A DNA stretch of 64,000 nt from Oligosphaera ethanolica (GTDB lineage: Bacteria; Verrucomicrobiota; Lentisphaeria; Oligosphaerales; Oligosphaeraceae): positions 620,001 through 684,000 of the forward strand of contig NZ_JAUSVL010000001.1 in NCBI RefSeq assembly GCF_030814695.1, written 5' to 3'. The notes below the pieces were generated by a model. It made no database searches. It worked only from the letters and a program-made list of their open reading frames with translations, and had not been told where the DNA came from. A program made the position numbers and the translations under genes. The stretch's first letter is position 1. Every line of letters starts with the position of its first letter. Below, piece after piece: positions 1 through 9,023 of the stretch.

Positions 1-101
1 GGACTCTCCACCCCGACCGGGCCCGGCTTTTTGCCGCCCCAACACAAATGCTCCCCATCGCCAACCAGGCACCATTGCTCGTGCGCATGACTGGCGCCAG
101 C

Positions 102-220
102 TCTCGACTGCTCTCGACTGCTCTCGACTGCAATCGACCGCTCTCGACTGCTCTCGACTGCTCTCGACTGCTCTCGACTGCAATCGACCGCTCTCGACTG
201 CTCTCGACTGCTCTCGACTG
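102..220. repeat. Decamer tandem repeat
   Basis: About a dozen copies of the 10-bp unit CTCTCGACTG, interrupted at regular intervals by the variant CAATCGACCG, which gives a higher-order period of a few units. Reading frames through it encode only low-complexity LSTALDC-type peptides, so I treat it as non-coding. Confidence 0.85.
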
Positions 221-240
221 CCGCCGGGACGGCGGCGCTC

Positions 241-345
241 CCAGGAGTCCAAGAAGTCCCCAATCAGTCCCCTAAGTCCAATGCGTCAATCCCCACGGTC
301 CAGAAAGTCCCCACGGTCCAATCCATGGGATCATGCCTCATGAGT
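241..345. repeat. GTCC-rich repeat block with inverted copy elsewhere
   Basis: A run of degenerate AGTCC/GGTCC units. Its end (about 311-360, from GGTCCAATCCATGGGATCAT) recurs in inverted orientation at about 26410-26455, inside a mobile element with terminal inverted repeats. No gene is visible. Confidence 0.6.
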
Positions 346-420
346 CAGTGAGTCCTCGTCCCAACGCCGCCGTCAAGCAGTCCCCGGCGTCCAAGCGGTC
401 CTCAATCACCAGCTGTCTTA

Positions 421-496
421 GGCCGCGCCTTTGGCGCTCAATGCAGGTCGCCCCTACAGGCCGCGCCTTTGGCGCTCAATGCAGGTCGCCCCTACA
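421..496. repeat. Two tandem copies of a 38-bp unit
   Basis: The 38-bp unit beginning GGCCGCGCCTTTGGCGCTCA is present at 421-458 and 459-496. A family A-type hairpin (CCCAGGGC...GCCCTGGG) follows at about 520-560. Confidence 0.8.
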
Positions 497-640
497 GGGC
501 TCCTGGCGGATGGGACTCCTACCCAGGGCGACGCGCCCTGCGGGCGCTTGCCCTGGGCTGTCTTAGGCCGCGCCTTTGACGCTGAAATGCTGCCGGGACG
601 GCGGCGCTCCTAGGGCCGGGACACTCGGTGCATGCTTATG

Positions 641-672
641 TCCATATTGTCCATATTGTCCATATTGTCCAT
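641..672. repeat. 9-bp tandem repeat (TCCATATTG)n
   Basis: Three and a half copies of a 9-bp unit in an intergenic stretch that also holds part of a family A repeat. Confidence 0.8.
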
Positions 673-689
673 AGAAATGCCTGGCCCCC

Positions 690-905
690 GCCAGGACGCC
701 CACACCCGCGCGCGCCAGTTTCCCTCGCCGCGAAGCGGCAGCAGCGCTGAAAGCGCGAAACATACCAGCCCAGGGCAAGCAGCGCTGAAAGCGCGCGCCG
801 CCCTGGGTAGCGCGCCCATTATGCCCGTGTTCCTCGGCCCATTCGGCCCCAGTCGGCGCAGCTGACTGGAGCCGAATGGGCAATGGAACCCATTGATTGC
901 TGCGG
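690..905 (+). repeat. Family A palindromic repeat, left half
   Basis: Contains the GCGAAGCGGC and GCGCTGAAAGCGC palindromes, a GCCCAGGGC...GCCCTGGG arm pair, and the 18-bp hairpin at 837-854/864-881. This copy differs from the other four hairpins at three positions in the lower stem, and each change is matched on the opposite arm. No terminal inverted repeat was found around it, so it is a partial copy. Nothing is recognisable between here and 1131. Confidence 0.8.
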
Positions 906-1131
906 CGGGCACGTTTGCGTGTGGCTGTTTGGAGGTCGGGTAAGGTCATGATCCCAGGCGACGGTGCGGGCGGGACGCCCGCACCACGGCCAGGAGACGG
1001 GCGCGCGACGCATACCAGCCCAGGGATAGAGCCCACGACGCAGACAAAGGGTTCGGAACTACTGTGTCAAGTCTCTCTTTCTATCACAAGATTTCGCACA
1101 TTACCAAATTATCTGGCAACTGACACCTTGC

Positions 1132-4100
1132 CTATTCACTGGCGAACTGAACACGCACCTCGCCCTGGCTGCAAAAGACCCAATAGCCCCTGCCCTCCTG
1201 CAAGACCATGCCCGTTCGCAGCTGCATATATCCGGCGTTATCGCCCTGCCATGTCGTTGCACTCGCCCCGACTGGCAACTGCAGTTTGCACTCGTTGACG
1301 GGGCTTACCAGATTCCAGCCCAGCTTGAGCAGCACCACGCCATCAGCGCGCACACCACGAATCGGCCCAAGCTCGGTGTCAACGGCCGAATACAGCCAGT
1401 AACCCCGTTCAGGACTAACAGCCGCGACGCGACGCTGCAGCCTGTAACGCCCGTTTTCCCAATACCAGATTCCGTTAGCGCCCGCCACCTCCAGAGCCTT
1501 TGCCAATTCTTCAGCATCGGCAGCCGTACTCATCATCGGCATTCCCACTAGGTTCCACCCAGATTTGCAGCGCAGGAAATACCCCGCCTCAGCCACGGCT
1601 GCAGAGACTATCTCCCATTCGCTGTTGGCCGAAACAGTCAAGACGCCGTTTTCCAACTCGCGCAGATCGTACATGGTTCCAACCGGCTGCTCGTCAACGA
1701 TCTGCTGAACAAACACCCCTCGCCCCACATCGGCCACCCTGATGTCCCACGTCAAGTCAACAGCAGCGCCGCCCGCACCGGCCTCGGCGCCGCCACCGCC
1801 AATCTGTACACGCCAACGGCTGATGCCATCAGCAGGCACAGACCGGAAGTCGCGCTGAAGGACACGCGGCGGATTCACCAAGTCATCGTAGCAAAGCAAA
1901 TGGGCGCTCAGTCCGGGCTCAGCGAATTCATCCCACGCATCCAACCCGTTCGCAGCGGTCGCAATTTCACCAAATACCAGCAAGTCCGGCGCGGCAGCGC
2001 CTGGGACAGCCACCGACAGCGCCATGGACACGCCTGCAACCACGTCGACCGCCACCGTCGCTTCTGCCGGCGACCAGTTCACGGCGTCATCGGGGGTAAA
2101 TGTCACGCGCAGCGTATGCGTGCCTGCGGCGAGTGTTGTCCCCGCTGGCGGATCGTAGACGAAGCCGCCCGGCGTGTCCGCCGTAGCAACAAGCTGCTCG
2201 GCCGAGAGCACCTCGCCATACACCATCGCCGCCGGCGCCGCCCAGGTAAGTGTTGGCACATCCCGGGCCACGACCTTCAGCACAGCGGGAACGTAGGTCA
2301 CTGTGTAGTTCGCGGTCTCGGCCGGTCCCGACAGCGTGATCGCGTAGTCGCCGGGCGCGCTCTGTTCATCCGCGATGCAAGCATAGACGAGTTCCAGGCC
2401 GATGCCGGCCAAACTGTCGTCGGCAACCAGTCCGCTAGCCGTCGCCGTAAATGTAGGATTGCGCTGACCAACCCGCCTTGTCATATCGTCAGCTGTTACG
2501 GTGAGCGCGGCGCGCGCGACGCTGATCTCGACCGTCGCTTCTGCCGGCGACCAGTTCACGGCGTCATCGGGGGTGAAGGTGACGTGCAGCGTATGCGTGC
2601 CTGCGGCGAGTTGCGTCCCCGCTGGCGGATCGTAGACGAACACGCCCGGCGTGTCTGCCGTGGCAACAAGCTGCTCGGCCGAGAGGACCTCGCCATACAC
2701 CATCGCCGCCGGCGCCGCCCAAGAGACCACCGGCGTGAATTTCACTGCAAATTCGGCAGTGATAGTCTGATCGCTTTGCACATTGGTGTCGGTACGGGTC
2801 GCTGACTGGATGCCGTCGCTCCAGCGGACGAAGCGATAACCGTCTGCCGGTTGGGCTGTCACCAGCAGGGCATCGCTGCCGTGATCGCAGGGTTGCCGAT
2901 ATTCATCTTGACCATTGACGCTGCCATGTTCTCCAGCCAAGTAGGTCATCGTGTAGGTATTCAGCATCCAGAGTGCGTTGACCATCAAAGCGTAGTTCGG
3001 CATGGTCTCTGGCAACGGTGGCTCCCAGCCGAGGAAGGTATAGCCGTAGCGCGTTGGCGGTGATGGTGCCAGCAGGGGTTCTCCCGGCATAGCCCAGATA
3101 TCCTCGACTGGCGTGCCGCCTGAGCTGTCAAAGCTGATCACTGGAGGCCAGTCCGTCACCCTGATAGAGAAGCTGGCGGAACGGAGCGCTTCGCCATCAT
3201 GCCATTCCACTCGCACGGTAAATTCCTCGGGCGTATCCCTGCCGGGCGTTAAGAGATAATACGAGCCATGCAGTTCGCCATAGATGGTCTGGTTTTCGCC
3301 CTCGGGTGGCACCAAACGCAATCCGTAGGCGGAAGACAGGTCCCTGACCGCAAACCACAAGGGAATGCGGATGGTACCACCATAGGAAACTCGGACAGGG
3401 TAGGAGTAAAAATCATTCGCCGCCAGACGCAAGACCGGCGCGTCATCGGGCTGGATAATCGTCGACTGGTCTTCCCATTGGCTGGTGGACGCAAAAACCG
3501 TCTTCAAATCCATGGCGAGGTTGAGGCTGGTGGCCAGCTTATTAGTCATTATCTTCCCCAAGTCGTCCGGCACCCAGAAATTGCGCACCACGGGAAAAGC
3601 CCGCGGATCAAATGGCCCCCTCCCTTCATCCCACGTAATAGGCCAAGATGCCCCCGATTGAAACTGCTGCATCTTTGTCTCGTACCAAGTGCCTATGTGA
3701 GACCAACTGCATGGCGCCTCGCTCATCTCGTAGAAAAAGCTCACGCCGGGTTCATACGCTTCGGGGAATTGACCAGCATCATACGGGTGCGGGTCGGTTC
3801 CGAAGGACTCATCGCCGATGCTTGCCAGCACCGCGGCGGGGAGGTATCCGTCATCCACCAGGAACTGCAACCGCCCGGGAAACACGTTGAAGCCGTGTTC
3901 ATCGCTATAGCGCCGGAGCGCCAGGCCGATAGTACGCAGCTTGTACACCGCATCATGCCAAATTGGGATAGCGCGATCCACCGGGTGGTCCTGTGAGTTA
4001 TTGGGATCGGTGTTGGAGATAAATTCCTCCCAGTTGCTATAGCCGTCCTCATCCGGGTCGTCGTCCGCAGAAGCCCCATCCTGGCCGAAATGCAGCAACA

Positions 4101-4476
4101 CCCAACTGTCGGGCAAAAGATCGCCATCGCTGTCATCCACATCCAACGCGTACAGCGCCGTCAGCCTGAGGTCGCCGCTGAGCGTCGTCGGCAGATCGCC
4201 ATCCCAGCCAGCAAAAACCAGCCCAGCCCGCGGCACAACCACTGGCGCCGGGGGTGTTGCTTCGCCGTGTGAGACAACATGAGTCAGTTTGCCCGCGCCC
4301 CCAACAAAAACACCATCGTCGCCACTGACAAAGGTCAGATTGAAGAGATTGATATCCCAGGATGCAACCACCTCAAGGTTTTCGGCCGGCATAATATCTA
4401 TTGTCGCGACGTCCTGCGCTCGCAGCGCGCCCACTGCACTCCACAGCAGACATAGTCCAATCCAGACATATCTCAT
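1132..4476 (-). CDS. Large secreted protein with TSP3-like, InlB-like and MBG repeats
   Basis: A 1,114-residue exported protein, probably anchored at or shed from the cell surface; no enzymatic domain is recognised. A signal peptide spans about residues 1-20 (MRYVWIGLCLLWSAVGALRA). A short InlB B-repeat-like strand (FAGWDGDLP) follows at about 85-108. An Asp-rich thrombospondin type 3-like calcium-binding segment lies near 110-160 (DSDGDLLPDSW, DPDEDGYSNWEEF). A second InlB-like strand pair (GYTFLGWEPPLP, GYRFVRWSDG) lies in the middle. MBG-type repeats follow (VSWAAPAAMVYGEVLSAEQL and a near-identical LTWAAPAAMVYGEVLSAEQL). The near-identical repeats imply recent internal duplication. Its role is unknown; adhesion or glycan binding is only a guess. 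Confidence 0.85.
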   Translation of the reverse strand: MRYVWIGLCLLWSAVGALRAQDVATIDIMPAENLEVVASWDINLFNLTFVSGDDGVFVGGAGKLTHVVSHGEATPPAPVVVPRAGLVFAGWDGDLPTTLSGDLRLTALYALDVDDSDGDLLPDSWVLLHFGQDGASADDDPDEDGYSNWEEFISNTDPNNSQDHPVDRAIPIWHDAVYKLRTIGLALRRYSDEHGFNVFPGRLQFLVDDGYLPAAVLASIGDESFGTDPHPYDAGQFPEAYEPGVSFFYEMSEAPCSWSHIGTWYETKMQQFQSGASWPITWDEGRGPFDPRAFPVVRNFWVPDDLGKIMTNKLATSLNLAMDLKTVFASTSQWEDQSTIIQPDDAPVLRLAANDFYSYPVRVSYGGTIRIPLWFAVRDLSSAYGLRLVPPEGENQTIYGELHGSYYLLTPGRDTPEEFTVRVEWHDGEALRSASFSIRVTDWPPVISFDSSGGTPVEDIWAMPGEPLLAPSPPTRYGYTFLGWEPPLPETMPNYALMVNALWMLNTYTMTYLAGEHGSVNGQDEYRQPCDHGSDALLVTAQPADGYRFVRWSDGIQSATRTDTNVQSDQTITAEFAVKFTPVVSWAAPAAMVYGEVLSAEQLVATADTPGVFVYDPPAGTQLAAGTHTLHVTFTPDDAVNWSPAEATVEISVARAALTVTADDMTRRVGQRNPTFTATASGLVADDSLAGIGLELVYACIADEQSAPGDYAITLSGPAETANYTVTYVPAVLKVVARDVPTLTWAAPAAMVYGEVLSAEQLVATADTPGGFVYDPPAGTTLAAGTHTLRVTFTPDDAVNWSPAEATVAVDVVAGVSMALSVAVPGAAAPDLLVFGEIATAANGLDAWDEFAEPGLSAHLLCYDDLVNPPRVLQRDFRSVPADGISRWRVQIGGGGAEAGAGGAAVDLTWDIRVADVGRGVFVQQIVDEQPVGTMYDLRELENGVLTVSANSEWEIVSAAVAEAGYFLRCKSGWNLVGMPMMSTAADAEELAKALEVAGANGIWYWENGRYRLQRRVAAVSPERGYWLYSAVDTELGPIRGVRADGVVLLKLGWNLVSPVNECKLQLPVGASATTWQGDNAGYMQLRTGMVLQEGRGYWVFCSQGEVRVQFASE

Positions 4477-4565
4477 ATGGTCATTCCCTCAAGTCAGTTG
4501 TTACCGGCACTATACCCGGCCCGCATCGGCCGTCTGGCATCCCGCCCTACTGCAAAGCATAACCC

Positions 4566-4574
4566 AGTATAGCA
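4566..4574 (-). promoter_or_regulatory. Candidate extended -10 promoter for the MBG-repeat protein
   Basis: On the minus strand the sequence TGCTATACT gives an extended -10 (TG-N-TATACT) about 90 bp upstream of the start at 4476. The -35 region is poor, so this is tentative. Confidence 0.35.
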
Positions 4575-4655
4575 CAGTAAACCAACAAAATGAGAACTCT
4601 TTGCCCTATCAAGTAGATATAAGTTCCTGCTGTCATCGTCCCAACGCGCCCTGTC

Positions 4656-4850
4656 TTCTTCGCGTCTTCGCGCCTTCGCGTGCGGGAAAAAAGAGGAGCG
4701 GACACGCCGGTCCGCCCCGACCTCGCGCCTTCCTACCGGCGGCGCGAATTGCCGCGCAGCGGTAAGACACGACGCCATTCTTCTTCTTCGCGTCTTCGCG
4801 CCTTCGCGTGCGAAAAAAGAGGAGCGGACACGCCGGTGCGCCCCGACAAT
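4656..4850. repeat. Two direct copies of a CTTCGCGTCTTCGCGCCTTC repeat
   Basis: Copies of about 67 bp at 4656-4722 and 4784-4850 share the CTTCGCG runs, then AAAAAAGAGGAGCGGACACG. A shorter relative is present near 8963-8990. No gene is supported in 4477-4979. Confidence 0.75.
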
Positions 4851-4866
4851 TTCGCGACTTCCGGCT

Positions 4867-4905
4867 GGCGTCGTGTCTTGCCGCGCAGCGGCAAGACACG
4901 ACGCC
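4867..4905. repeat. Perfect 18-bp inverted repeat with 3-nt loop
   Basis: The arms 4867-4884 and 4888-4905 (GGCGTCGTGTCTTGCCGC and its complement) enclose only GCA. There is no T tract, so it could be a cruciform or an RNA hairpin. Confidence 0.8.
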
Positions 4906-4927
4906 CAGACATGGGATAGAGAGGGAG

Positions 4928-4970
4928 CGCGAGGGGGAGGAAGGGCCATTGGCCCTTCCTCCCCCTCGCG
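4928..4970 (-). terminator. Hairpin terminator downstream of the GldA-type gene
   Basis: A perfect 21-bp inverted repeat (4928-4948 and 4950-4970, one-base spacer) begins 10 bp after the stop codon of the minus-strand gene at 4980. It is GC-rich and lacks a U tract, so termination is inferred from position and stem strength. Confidence 0.6.
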
Positions 4971-4979
4971 AAGCTACCG

Positions 4980-6065
4980 CTACTGGCGGCTGCGGCCGAT
5001 AGCGTCGGCGGCGATCATGGCGGCGAGAGTTTTTTCGGGGGTGATGGTCCCCGCCTCATGGTGAATGGACTGCTCCGGCGCACAAGCCATGGCAGCGGCC
5101 TTGGCAAGCGCCTGCGGGCTGACCTTGGCCAGACCGAGGGCCGCGAGAGTGGTCGGCAGACCAACTTTTTCGCAGAAGGTGTAGACCGCATCGACATCGG
5201 CTGGCGCGGCATCGCTGAGTTGCAGCCCGGCGAGGACGCCGAACGCGACTTTTTCGCCGTGGTAGAAGGCATGTGTTTCGGGGAGCGCCGTGAGGCCATT
5301 GTGGATAGCGTGGGCGGCGGCGAGACCGGCGCTTTCGAAGCCCAGGCCGCTGAGGAGGATATTGGCCTCGACGATGCGTTCCAGCGCCGGCGTCACCACG
5401 TGCTGATCGTTGGCGATGCGCGCGGCATCGCCATAGCTGAGGAGCGTGTCGTAGCAAAGTCTGGCGATGCTCAGGCCGGCAGCCGTGCAGAGACCGCCGC
5501 ATTCATTGACCGACGTTGTGCGGACGCATGACTGGGCTTCAAACCAGGTCGCCAGGGCGTCGCCCATACCGGACACCAGGAAGCGCGTCGGCGCCGCCGC
5601 AATCACTGCGGTATCGACCAACACGGCGTCGGGATTACTGCGTTGGTAAAACACCTTATCGAATATGCCGTCCTTGCTGTAGAGGACGGCGCAGCCGCTG
5701 GTCGGCGCGTCGGTGGAAGCGATAGTCGGCACCACCACGACGGCGATGCGGGCGCGGTCGGCGGCGATCTTCGCCGTATCGATGGTCTTGCCCCCGCCCA
5801 TGCCGACGAGCACAGTAATCTTCTTGCGCTTGATGAGCTCCGCCACCCGCGCGAGTTCTTCCTCGCAGCACTCGCCCTGAAAGACCTCGATGGCGATGCC
5901 TTCGGCTGCCCAGTCGACACGCGCCTTGGCGAGGACTTGACTGGCGGCCGTCGGCGAAGCCAGTATCATGGCGCGGCTGCCCAACGCCGCGCACAACGCC
6001 GGCAGTTCAGTCAATGCCCCGGCGCCCTGCAAATACTTCGACGGAAAAACGGCTTTCTTCAGCAT
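4980..6065 (-). CDS. gldA: Glycerol dehydrogenase-type iron/zinc alcohol dehydrogenase
   Basis: A 361-residue member of the GldA family, which oxidises glycerol (or a related polyol) to dihydroxyacetone with NAD in the cytoplasm. The NAD-binding segment GMGGGKTIDTAK lies at 88-99. The three metal ligands of the family are in register: Asp169 (SGMGDALATWFEA), His252 (AAHAIHNG) and His269 (HAFYHGEKV). The length is normal and the start has a good site (AAAGGAG) 8 bp upstream. It stands alone between repeats and a secreted glycosidase gene. The substrate could also be another small polyol. Confidence 0.9.
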   Translation of the reverse strand: MLKKAVFPSKYLQGAGALTELPALCAALGSRAMILASPTAASQVLAKARVDWAAEGIAIEVFQGECCEEELARVAELIKRKKITVLVGMGGGKTIDTAKIAADRARIAVVVVPTIASTDAPTSGCAVLYSKDGIFDKVFYQRSNPDAVLVDTAVIAAAPTRFLVSGMGDALATWFEAQSCVRTTSVNECGGLCTAAGLSIARLCYDTLLSYGDAARIANDQHVVTPALERIVEANILLSGLGFESAGLAAAHAIHNGLTALPETHAFYHGEKVAFGVLAGLQLSDAAPADVDAVYTFCEKVGLPTTLAALGLAKVSPQALAKAAAMACAPEQSIHHEAGTITPEKTLAAMIAADAIGRSRQ

Positions 6066-6193
6066 GACAGCACTCCTTTTGACTCTCGGATTGGTTGGGT
6101 ATCTCGGCAGGACAATTCGTCAGTGTCACTCCTGCTACATCTGCGCATACGGTCTCTACGCGCCAGCAGCGCCTTGCCGCGCGCCGCACGCCA

Positions 6194-8911
6194 TTAGGGC
6201 CAGAGCATTTTCAGCACGACGGTCTGCAATGGTGCGAGCTCAACGGCGACCTTACCGGGCCCGGCGGTGACGCCGCCGACCAGCACGGCATCCTGCCCTT
6301 TGCGGAGCGACACCAGGCGCGGCGTGGTGTCGGGCGGCAAGGCCGGCACGCCCGCGCACGCTTCGAGCCATACGGCAGCGCGCAACGGCTCGGTGCCGGG
6401 ATTGCGCAGCGTAAAGAGCAGCTCGCCAGCATTTGCGTCGCCACCCACGCCCAGCTCCCCGAAGCGTTCGATCAGCAGCACCGGATTGTCGCTACGCATG
6501 CCGGTTTCGGGCTGCCAGCCGGCCCGGTTGAGGCGCCGGATCAGCGGCACGGCTTCCTTGAAGAGATCGCGATCGCGATCACACTGGGAATTGCCCCGGA
6601 AGTACCGCCGCCAGTTAGCGTAGCCGGGCGCTTCTTCGCCGCCAATGGTGCACACGCCGGGATAGAAGCCATAGAACAGCTGATGATCAATGTACCAGGC
6701 GATTTCCTGCTGGGTGAGCGCCGGCACCGGCTTGTCGAAATTGCCCTCCTGCAGGAGATTGCAGACCGGTCGGCGGTACGCGTAAAAGCGTTTGAGGCCA
6801 CAGGCTTCGTCGCTCTGGATGTTTTCCATCCGGCGGTTGGAACCGAAACCGCCGACCTCGCTGCCGAAGACATCGACCAACGGCGCGTGAAAACGATGCG
6901 AGACGCCGAACAAATTGCCATGGAGGATCTTGCCCTCGGCGTGAAGACGGCTGCCCAGCCAGCGCACAAAAGCCAGCTGATGCTGCATGCCGTCAATGCC
7001 TGGACGAGCATGGAGGGCGTCAAAGCAGAGACTGCCACGATACACCGCCAGGTGTTCGGGACGGACATTGAAAAAATCCACCGCGAACCCGTAGGTCAGC
7101 GAGTCCAGGTACACGCCGTCGGCGTTGGCCATGGCGGGTGCCAGCTCGTAGTCCCAGCAGATACTGGCGCGGTTCGGCTGCGGCAGCGCCGGATCGGCGT
7201 TCGTACGCCACCAGTGGCTCCAGGTGCCGTATTTGTCGACGGCGAAAGGATGTTCGCCCTCAGGCGTCAGCGGCAGGGAATTGAGCGCGGCGCGGGCGGC
7301 GATATGCCGCGGCGCGTGGAACCAGGTCGCCGCAGTCTCCGTGTCGGCAGCCCAATCCTCCAGCTGCTTGAGGCGCTCGGGCACCGGTGGCAGCTCGGCG
7401 GGACTGCTGGCCGCCGGGAAATTCTGGCGCATGCCCCACGCCTCAGTATAGGGCAGGATGTACAGTCCCAGTTCGCGGGCGCGTTGGGCCTCGTTCTCTT
7501 TGGCGGCGAGGGTCACCGGCGCCTCCCAAAAGGCCAGACCGAAGTCCTCCGCGCGATCCGGCAGCTGGCTGGGCGGAACCGGCCAGAGCCACAGTCCCTC
7601 GCGTTCCGGCGTCGTCCGCGACTGGAATGCGTCCGCAAACATGGCGTAGTAACGCCGCGCAGCTGAACGGAAGCCCCAGCGGCCCTCGAACGGGAAGATC
7701 AGGAAGGACAGTTGCGCCGACGCGCTGCGGCCGTCCATGGGCAGCATACCGACAGGCCATTCGGTCGTGATACCGTCACTGCTGATGCGGCGGCATTCGA
7801 GCACGGCGTCCGTAAAATCCGTGCCCATGGCCAGACCGCGGCCATTGTTCGACAAGGCGCTAAAGGGATACAGCGACACCGAATGGCCGCTCATGGAGCT
7901 GATGTTAGCGTATGTCGTGTCAGCTGCCACGACCTCGTCATGCCGCCAGTCACGATGCCAGGTCCAGTCGCTGAAGGCGACGGGCAAGGTGTAGCGCAAC
8001 AGAATCGCTCGCGGCCGCGGCGGGGTGGCGCGGTCGATCAGTTCGGCCTGCACGCGGATGCTGTCGTCAGCCGTCGCGGTAAACTGGGCCTGGAGCGCGA
8101 CTTGGTGCTCGCTGCTGAACCAGTCCAGCTGCACGGCGCCTGCGACCTGCCGGCACTGTCGCTGATCAAAGCGCAGCGGCACCGTCGCCACCCGGCCGCT
8201 TTGCGCAATGCTGAATTCGCCGACGTCGGCATGGGCGCCGCGCCACAGACAGATCGCCACCGACAGGGCATGGGCTCCGGCCGGCATCTGATACGTGTAG
8301 CTCAGCTCGCGCCAGTCGCCAATGCCATCGGGCACGATCAGATTCTTGTAGTGCGTGAAGCTAAATGGCGAGTAGGTCCAGCCGCGCGCCGCCGGCACCT
8401 TCTTGGTGATGTCCTCACCGTTGACATCAAATATGCGCAGGTAGACGATGTAGCTCGACGCGCTATCCGGCACGCGGCCGCGCCAGCGGATGATACAGTT
8501 GCTGCCCGGCGCCACCCGCAGTGGCGCGGCCATTTCCAGGCCGTGGCCAAAGCGTTCCGCACCGCCGACGCGCACAAACGGCCGGCCATCTTCCTCCAGG
8601 CGTTCCGCGCCAATGCCTTCGTCGTGCTTGGCATAAGCCGCAGGCTGCCACGGCAAATCGTCAGCGCCGAAGGCATTGCGATAGAGCAACTCGGGTTCAA
8701 TGGGTTGTTCCGAGCCCACATAGACCACGCCGTCAAAACCGCCCGGTCCACGCAGCGGCAGGTCGTCGCCGTGGAGCTGCATGGCCGGCAGGGTGCCGTC
8801 GGCCGCAAAGGCCATACTCATCGCGCCGGCCTGCAAGTTGCCCTGGGCACATGCCCCGCCCGTTGCCAGCAACGACATCATTCCCAGCGAGAGCCAACAA
8901 CGCAGTTTCAT
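6194..8911 (-). CDS. Secreted putative glycoside hydrolase, family not recognised
   Basis: A 905-residue exported protein. I place the start at 8911 because ACAGGAG lies just upstream and the translation then opens with a signal peptide (MKLRCWLSLGMMSLLATGGACAQ); the open frame running back to 9139 overlaps the next gene and is probably untranslated. A beta-rich N-terminal half is followed by a probable TIM-barrel region with acidic strand ends (WDYELAPAMANADGVYLDSL, VDVFGSEVGGFGSN) and a small C-terminal beta domain. That architecture is typical of glycosidases in this group. I do not recognise the GH family, and the substrate is unknown. Confidence 0.65.
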   Translation of the reverse strand: MKLRCWLSLGMMSLLATGGACAQGNLQAGAMSMAFAADGTLPAMQLHGDDLPLRGPGGFDGVVYVGSEQPIEPELLYRNAFGADDLPWQPAAYAKHDEGIGAERLEEDGRPFVRVGGAERFGHGLEMAAPLRVAPGSNCIIRWRGRVPDSASSYIVYLRIFDVNGEDITKKVPAARGWTYSPFSFTHYKNLIVPDGIGDWRELSYTYQMPAGAHALSVAICLWRGAHADVGEFSIAQSGRVATVPLRFDQRQCRQVAGAVQLDWFSSEHQVALQAQFTATADDSIRVQAELIDRATPPRPRAILLRYTLPVAFSDWTWHRDWRHDEVVAADTTYANISSMSGHSVSLYPFSALSNNGRGLAMGTDFTDAVLECRRISSDGITTEWPVGMLPMDGRSASAQLSFLIFPFEGRWGFRSAARRYYAMFADAFQSRTTPEREGLWLWPVPPSQLPDRAEDFGLAFWEAPVTLAAKENEAQRARELGLYILPYTEAWGMRQNFPAASSPAELPPVPERLKQLEDWAADTETAATWFHAPRHIAARAALNSLPLTPEGEHPFAVDKYGTWSHWWRTNADPALPQPNRASICWDYELAPAMANADGVYLDSLTYGFAVDFFNVRPEHLAVYRGSLCFDALHARPGIDGMQHQLAFVRWLGSRLHAEGKILHGNLFGVSHRFHAPLVDVFGSEVGGFGSNRRMENIQSDEACGLKRFYAYRRPVCNLLQEGNFDKPVPALTQQEIAWYIDHQLFYGFYPGVCTIGGEEAPGYANWRRYFRGNSQCDRDRDLFKEAVPLIRRLNRAGWQPETGMRSDNPVLLIERFGELGVGGDANAGELLFTLRNPGTEPLRAAVWLEACAGVPALPPDTTPRLVSLRKGQDAVLVGGVTAGPGKVAVELAPLQTVVLKMLWP

Positions 8912-9023
8912 GATCGCAGTCTCCTGTGAAGGGTGGGTGGAACACGGTGCCGACTCGGCCCTCGCCTTGGCGTCTTCGCCTCTTCGCGTGAGAAAAAGCC
9001 CTCCCACGCTCCCTCCCCGGTCA

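Noticed and set aside
48..275. 75-codon frame of LSTALDC repeats
   Set aside because: A translation of the decamer repeat with no ribosome binding site or homologue known to me.
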